This document shows positions 58,878-64,000 of a DNA stretch of 64,000 bases, one piece after another; position 1 is the first letter of the stretch; the number at the start of each line of letters is the position of its first letter. A program made the translations under genes and the position numbers. The notes below the pieces were generated by a model. It had not been told where the DNA came from. It did no database searches and worked only from the letters and a program-made list of their open reading frames with translations. The DNA is from Argopecten irradians. Its lineage: Eukaryota > Mollusca > Bivalvia > Pectinida > Pectinidae. The stretch lies in contig NC_091143.1 in assembly GCF_041381155.1 (NCBI RefSeq), positions 30,877,331 to 30,941,330 of the forward strand, read 5' to 3'.

Positions 58878-59036
58878 CCAATTCGTCTTTTCGTAATTTC
58901 GGCTTTTCGTTCCGAAAATCGTCTTTTAGGGGCAAAAAGACGAAAAGGGGAAATTTAAGGCTTCTTAATTCTCGTCTTTTCGGAACGAAAAGACGAGAAT
59001 TAAGAAACCTTAAAGTCAGACGAAAAGACGAAATGG
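58878..59036. mobile_element. Foldback element with CGTCTTTTCG motifs
   Basis: The element is almost entirely palindromic. Its centre, 58962-59006, is a perfect inverted repeat with 21 bp arms (TTCTTAATTCTCGTCTTTTC outer part) and a 3-base loop. Outer arms contain AATTCGTCTTTTCG (left) and CGAAAAGACGAAATGG (right). TCGTCTTTTCG and its complement occur repeatedly. It is a foldback or snapback MITE inside intron 2; the open frame through it is not a gene. Confidence 0.85.
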
Positions 59037-59224
59037 CAACAATCAGCCACCGTATAAAGATGTTCCATTACCGACATAGCATAAACGATACCCATTATTT
59101 CAACAAGAATTGGTGTTCACTCATGTGTGTTCACGTAAAATTAACACAAAAATAATATCAAACAACTTGTTTTTGCTATTGGTGGATGCACAATCTGTAC
59201 TTCATTTCATGAACATGGCTGTTA

Positions 59225-60045
59225 TTAGACAGAATCTTAGCGCCCACCAAAGAATGATCTATGTCTGACAATGGAAAGATGGATCTTTTCTCTGCTTTTC
59301 AAACTATTACCAAATATTACTACATATGAAATTTGAGAAAGATCCTTTCAGTACTTTATGAGATATATAACAGCAACAAACTTCAACTATCAAAATCCAA
59401 GATGGCTACCTTTCGGCCATCTTCTTGACCGATTGGTCAAAAAAAAGCAATATGCACATGTACAACTAAGGTCCTAGGGGAACCTACATACAAACTTTGA
59501 GACCGATCGCTACAGTTACTAGTACTTTAGGAGAAATAGCAGTAACAAACTTCAATTATCAAAATCCAAGATGGTGGCCTCTCGGCCATTTTGTTGACTG
59601 ATCAGTCCTTAAATTTAATATGATATGCACAAGGACCCTAGGGGAACCTGTACATGAAATTTGAGAGATCCCTTAAGTAATTTCTGAGAAATAGCGGTAA
59701 CAAACTTCAATTGTCGAAATCAAAGATGTCGGCCATCTTGTTGACCGATCTGTTCCAAAATGGCTATATGTACAACTAGGGACCTAGGGAAACCTACATG
59801 TGAAATTTGAGACGGATCCCTTTAGTACTTTATGAGAAATAGCGGCAACTTCAATTGTTAAACGCCATGATGGCTGCCTTGCGGCCATCGTGTTGACCGC
59901 TCGGTCAAAAATTGCAATATGCACAACTAAGGCCCTAGGGGAACCTATATATAAAATATGAGAAAATCCCTTCAGTCCTCTCTGGGAAATAACGGTAACA
60001 CAAAATGTTAACGGACGGAAGGACGGACGACGGACCATGAACGAA
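59225..60045 (+). mobile_element. Tandem-core element, family C, 3' end truncated
   Basis: It starts near CTTAGCGCCCACCAAAGAAT and has about five ~150 bp units of the core seen at 51476 (CATATGAAATTTGAGAAAG, TCAAAATCCAAGATGG, CTCGGCCATTTTGTTGACTG, GACCCTAGGGGAACC). It ends in ACGGACGGAAGGACGGACGA without the terminal GATGGTGGGC hairpin. The 5' hairpin is also degraded. Frames on the opposite strand (59784-60068) are tandem-core artefacts. Confidence 0.8.
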
Positions 60046-60493
60046 TTAAACAAACCATATACCACCATTGATTTTTTCGGGACGCAATTAATCCTTTTTT
60101 ATATTCTCATCTCGAAATAAAATATGAATCACAAGCTTTAAACGTTGGTAATGGTATAAAATACTAATTCATCCGCTCCTGTTTGTGATAAGAGAAAAAT
60201 ACCATTCGTCAGCGGTGTAGCATCTTTAATATTCCGCCATCGCTCTCTGATACATGCGTTCGATAATGTCACTTATAATCCGGAATCATCAACGTTTGTA
60301 CGGCGCGTGTGATAGATATACCAGGAACATAATCCCATCCGGGATACCAGAATCATACTTCCCATATAATGTCGGTCAAAGGGCATTTCGTTTGCAAAAG
60401 TTTAATTATTTTGATTTTTACTGTTGTTTCGTAATGATCTTGGTTTGATATTGCCAAATATATTTCTAACTCTTTCACATTTTGTTTTGACAG

Positions 60494-61107
60494 CACCCTA
60501 CATGTACAGATGGCGGACTACGAGAGGAGGGAACCTTAACGACCGTTTTGTAACCAGACAACCCCAATTACGGAATCAGCTAAATACATTAAGACTTCAC
60601 TCGGCGGCGTCCAACTTGTACAAACGGAGGCTAGCTTCCAGATTAGCAAGGCAACGATTGGCTACCTCCTTAACCAATCAGAGATTAAATGCAGCAAATC
60701 TAGCCAGCCAAAGACTGGCTTTTGTGGATCCAGTGCGAGGCAACCAGCATTCCGTCAGCTATCGACCTTTGTCAAGGTCGGACCAAATCGGCCAGTACTA
60801 CAAGGGTAAAACTCAAAGTTTGTCGGGGCTAAAAATGTTTCCAGTAAGGCCATCGGCATCTTTCGACGACGAAAGTGTTTTCAGGAACTCGGCATCCTCT
60901 GAAAATGAAAATACTTACGCCAATGATAACAACTTTTTCCTGACGCTGCAGAAGACGAGGCAACAGTTAGCCGGTGGATATTCGGACAATAGTAAGTACA
61001 GTATAAGTGTGTTTCCGCGTGAGAATACCGCCATGAGGATTGTTCCAAAAACTTCCCTCTGGGATAGACTTATCACCTATTTACTGAACGACTGGGAAAG
61101 TCAATGA
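60494..61107 (+). CDS. Secreted QRLA-repeat protein, exon 3 (mature protein)
   Basis: The acceptor TTTTGTTTTGACAG ends at 60493. CA completes the Ala-21 codon and the frame runs 203 more codons to TGA (61105-61107), for a 224-residue precursor. The mature part has no cysteine. Residues 22-98 are basic and rich in Arg, Gln, Asn and Leu. QRLA-like motifs recur: Q18-R-L-A at the mature N-terminus, then R65-R-L-A, Q74-R-L-A, Q83-R-L-N and Q93-R-L-A, the last four spaced 9-10 residues and predicted helical. Residues 100-185 are Ser/Asn/Tyr-rich and probably disordered. The C-terminus (SLWDRLITYLLNDWESQ) is amphipathic. One dibasic pair (K64-R65-R66) exists but no Gly-Lys/Arg amidation signal flanked by dibasics. 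I do not recognise the family; a shell-matrix, mucus or hormone-like secreted protein are all possible. Confidence 0.8.
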
Positions 61108-62600
61108 TAAAACACTGTCTTTGCTTTTGTTCTACTGGGGAAAAAACTCACGTGACGTTTTTCTCATAAAATTTAGGAGTGCCACTTAATCCTTATATCA
61201 TATATGCTTTCAAATACTCCAAAGCGGGGACAAGTAAGACGTGTACCAAACACGTTTCAAAAATATGAAAGCGGGAAAAAAGCATGTGACGCCTTTGTTC
61301 CAAAATTATTTTAATTGGCTTACTGTATGCTTTCAAACATTCCAAAGCCTGAACAAGAAAGGCGTTTTCTGAACACGACTCAAAAGATGTACGAGTGCTT
61401 GCTTTGAAGTATCTTGCTTTGCTTATAACTCTGAAATCGTGCTATAAAATGCCCTAATGCCTTGCATATAGACAAAGGAAAGGTGCAATGGTTTCAGCAT
61501 TCATGGATCCCTGGAGTTGGGAGCGGGACAATGGAAGATGTTCCTAGAGACAGTAGAAGATGTGGTTATCTGATTTATAATAGAGGTCAGAGACAAATCC
61601 CATCAATGCCACACCAGTGGTCATCAGATTTGGACAATAGCTGACCAGTACAGGTTCGTCAGTACAGTAGTGACAGTTATATAAACAAGTATCTGACCCG
61701 TGTCAGTGGAAAACATATGGAGAGGTTATAAAAGTGCTTCGGCTATAGAAATCCAGTAGAATGGCGATATTAGTGCGATTGACCCTGCTCAATCGCTGGA
61801 ATCCTGTTTCGTAATGATATACGAATTAGAACCATTTGGTGTTGTAAAATTGCAATGGAGTCAAAATAGTAAAGGATTTTGATTTCATTCAGCCGAGAGC
61901 ACGCTATTTGAAATATAAAATAATATTGATTTTTTTTATCAGCATCTGAAATAGTCCTAACTTTTGATGCGAAAATTCCAACGTTGGTATGATAACATTG
62001 ATATCTATGCATGTGTATTGCATTTGATACTATTTTTACAATTAATCGTCGTTTCAATTTTGATGGTTAATTTCGTGCATTAAAGTGTTTGCATGTATTG
62101 AATAATACAAAATACAATATTTACACTTTAAAACCTACCTATTTTCGTGGCGATTTAATTTCATAATCACCTGCCAAATGACTTTCTCATTCAAATTTGG
62201 AATTTTTTTGTTGTGATCAATTTTAACCACGCACAAAAATAGGTTGGTATACAGTACGTAGTTTATTTTATATAATTTTCAATTTCTATGAAATAAATAT
62301 TGAAAGTGTCAAGTGCTGCCACTCTTAGTAAGCCTGACGCTTGTGTCATGAAATTTCATTATATTAATTATGTTTCGTAAGCACAGCATACACCATGTGA
62401 CTAAACTGTTTAAGTGATTTGTGACGTGTGAAATATATTGAACCGTAACCGAACATTGGTATATTGTACTTTTTGATAATATTTCCATTGTTGCCTAACA
62501 AAATAGAGCTTGCAGTAATAAATAAGTTTTATATGTAATAACTGTTTAAGTTGTACTTTTCCAATATATTCGTTTTCCAAATGTAAATAAATGTGTGGGG
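61108..62600 (+). other. Probable 3' UTR of the secreted-protein gene
   Basis: Candidate polyadenylation signals AATAAA are at 62292-62297, near 62518 and at 62586-62591; the real end is unknown. A diverged tandem duplication (~135 bp period, about 61146-61410) shares ATGCTTTCAAA, TCCAAAGC and CACGT-type words. Short frames here are not supported as genes. Confidence 0.45.
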
Positions 62601-63830
62601 TGAAAACTATTTATTTTTGAGCTACAAATAAACCGGTTTTTGATTACACATCTGTGTTTTGTTTTTCTGTTTCATTGCAGAAGTGACATATTTAAATTAT
62701 CTGAAAGTACTGCAACAAATATTTTTATCAAAAAGTATTTTGTTGCGAAACTTCAACAATATTTTTATCAATAGTTTTATCGTTACATCTAAAATAAACT
62801 CATTAACATTGTTTTTGTCAATACTGAGATGCTGATCTAGACAAACGACATTTTTGATTTTTGAATCCCCTTCAAATACATAATTTTTATTGTACTTGAC
62901 AAAAATACAATGAATATTTTATATTACTATAATTTTATCTACATACTAAAATATGTATTTCAATGCAAATAAACAAGGACAAAACACCAGAGAATAAACC
63001 TGAATCAGCATCCCCAATGCACCGTGGACTTCAAACCGCATGGATCCACCGTACACGTGTGTTGGGGATTGGAAAGTTCCTGCAAACTGCACTATACAAA
63101 TTGGTTTTACATAAGATATTTTTTTTTCATAGAATAATGTACATTTTGTACATAGCTATATGTCAAATGAGACAATATTTTAATAGGATTCCAAAAAAAA
63201 AACCTTTAAACTTTTTCCTTTTCGAAAAATATTTCCTATTTTTTTTACATAAATGAGTTGGTTTTTTTTTTAATTCTACTACAAAAATGTAGTAATGAAA
63301 AATAATGTGGCACTCAATGTAAATTGACATAGTTGACACTACAACAGCAAAGTCTATGTAAAAAAATTGCTTGCTAATGCAGAAACGACCAATTTGTTAC
63401 ACTTTCTCAACATTTACACCAGCATACTTCAGATATCTGTACACATTTTAACCCTGATCATTGTTAATTTTATATTGAAATATAAATGTTTGAGGTGCTA
63501 AAATAATACATCATTTGGAGAAGAAAATAATTAGCCAGCTTCAAGACTTAAACCATATATTTTCTAATAATAAGGCGTTTGGGCTAGGGTAATTGGCTTA
63601 ATTAGGGGACACCTTTATTGAGACAATTATCAAACAGTTGTCAAACATTATTTTATCGTCAGCTACAGAGACCAAAATCGCCATCTACCTCAATTTTTCT
63701 ATGAAATGAGTTGAATTTTTTTCTGGAGAACATGTAAGTGGCCTTATTATGGAAAATATGGTATTCAACATAAAATATTTACTTATATCAGTTATATAAG
63801 TATTTGCCTTATATAAGCTTTCACTTCTTG
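62601..63830. other. No gene recognised
   Basis: Very AT-rich sequence with several poly(T) and poly(A) runs. CAATATTTTTATCAA-like words repeat near 62720-62770. A pyrimidine-rich tract ending TTGCAG near 62680 resembles an acceptor but is followed by no usable frame. Confidence 0.4.
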
Positions 63831-64000
63831 GTCGCCTTAAAGTGAACAGTCGGGCAAGGATGGCTAAAGTCGGTAAAAATGGTGTGAATGTATCCAGTAT
63901 AATTTCTTATGAAATGGAAAAAATAAAAATCTCTCGTCAAAATCTCTCTGCGTACGAAGAAATTAATTTAAAGTATGGGAATTCTAAAACGTCCTCCCGG
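63831..64000. repeat. Probable dispersed repeat entering the right edge
   Basis: AAAGTGAACAGTCGGGCAAG and following sequence looks like the abrupt terminus of a repeat family of the kind common in bivalve genomes. It continues beyond the window, so the class cannot be determined. Confidence 0.3.

Larger units (their letters stand above)
53333..60493 (+). other. Intron 2 of the secreted-protein gene
   Basis: A 7.16 kb phase-1 intron with GTAAGTAA donor and TTTTGTTTTGACAG acceptor. It carries a 39 bp x 3 tandem repeat, a 1 kb TTAA-flanked element, an old SINE-like copy, a foldback hairpin element and a tandem-core element, listed separately. No internal exon is recognised, although alternative exons cannot be excluded. 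Confidence 0.75.

Noticed and set aside
59784..60068. 94-codon frame on the minus strand
   Set aside because: It repeats within itself every ~150 bp and is the complement of the tandem-core units.
60424..60493. Upstream extension of the exon 3 frame starting at a TTG codon
   Set aside because: These codons cover the polypyrimidine tract and acceptor. The true N-terminus comes from exon 2 with a signal peptide.

Overview
This is eukaryotic, AT-rich, repeat-dense DNA. It has long introns, canonical GT-AG splice sites and no bacterial-style operons. The repeat families point to a marine mollusc, most likely a pteriomorph bivalve such as a scallop or pearl oyster. These are a ~550 bp SINE-like family ending in (AAAC)n, elements opening with AACAAGAGGCCC and carrying CGGACGGACG blocks, and TTAA- and hAT-type MITEs. 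The species call is inference from repeat style; the window has no marker gene that fixes it.

Two host genes can be supported by assembling small exons. (1) Minus strand, 1560-8692: the 5' end of a long-tailed class I myosin (MYO1E/MYO1F-like). Exon 2 (1560-1677) encodes the start of the motor domain. Exon 1 ends exactly on the ATG (8690-8692), about 7 kb upstream, beside a promoter-like block with two ETS-type motifs and a perfect GTGACGTCAC palindrome. The rest of the gene lies left of the window. (2) Plus strand, about 48.3-62.6 kb: a three-exon gene for a 224-residue secreted protein that I do not recognise. Exon 1 again ends on the ATG, exon 2 (58 nt) encodes a signal peptide, and exon 3 encodes a cysteine-free, Arg/Gln/Leu-rich mature protein with repeated QRLA-type motifs.

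The ~39 kb between these genes is mostly mobile DNA. 9.2-13.5 kb holds duplicated blocks, a three-arm inverted-repeat structure and a Crypton-type tyrosine-recombinase fragment. 13.9-17.1 kb is a decayed DIRS-like retrotransposon on the minus strand (RT, RNase H, tyrosine recombinase), split by a tandem array of SINE-like copies. Its upstream side is cut at 17124 by a Helentron/DINE-like element that itself carries a hAT MITE with a clean 8 bp target duplication. 19-36 kb is a SINE-like graveyard with Harbinger transposase pieces at 29.8-30.9 kb, a possible hAT-type transposase scrap at 25.8 kb and a non-LTR reverse transcriptase fragment at 36.35-36.8 kb. Two related 1.8 kb tandem-core elements lie at 27.2-29.0 and 37.0-38.8 kb. 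40.4-48.3 kb is mostly unique AT-rich DNA with a 33-base G run and a three-unit ~340 bp tandem repeat. Introns 1 and 2 of the secreted-protein gene carry more tandem-core elements, a 1 kb TTAA-flanked element and a foldback hairpin.

Repeat copies at about 24.4-28.8 kb and 35.4-38.8 kb carry many single-base insertions, which looks like locally unpolished long-read assembly. Coding calls there should be treated with care. Most of the longer open frames in the window are read-through of repeats or chance frames.
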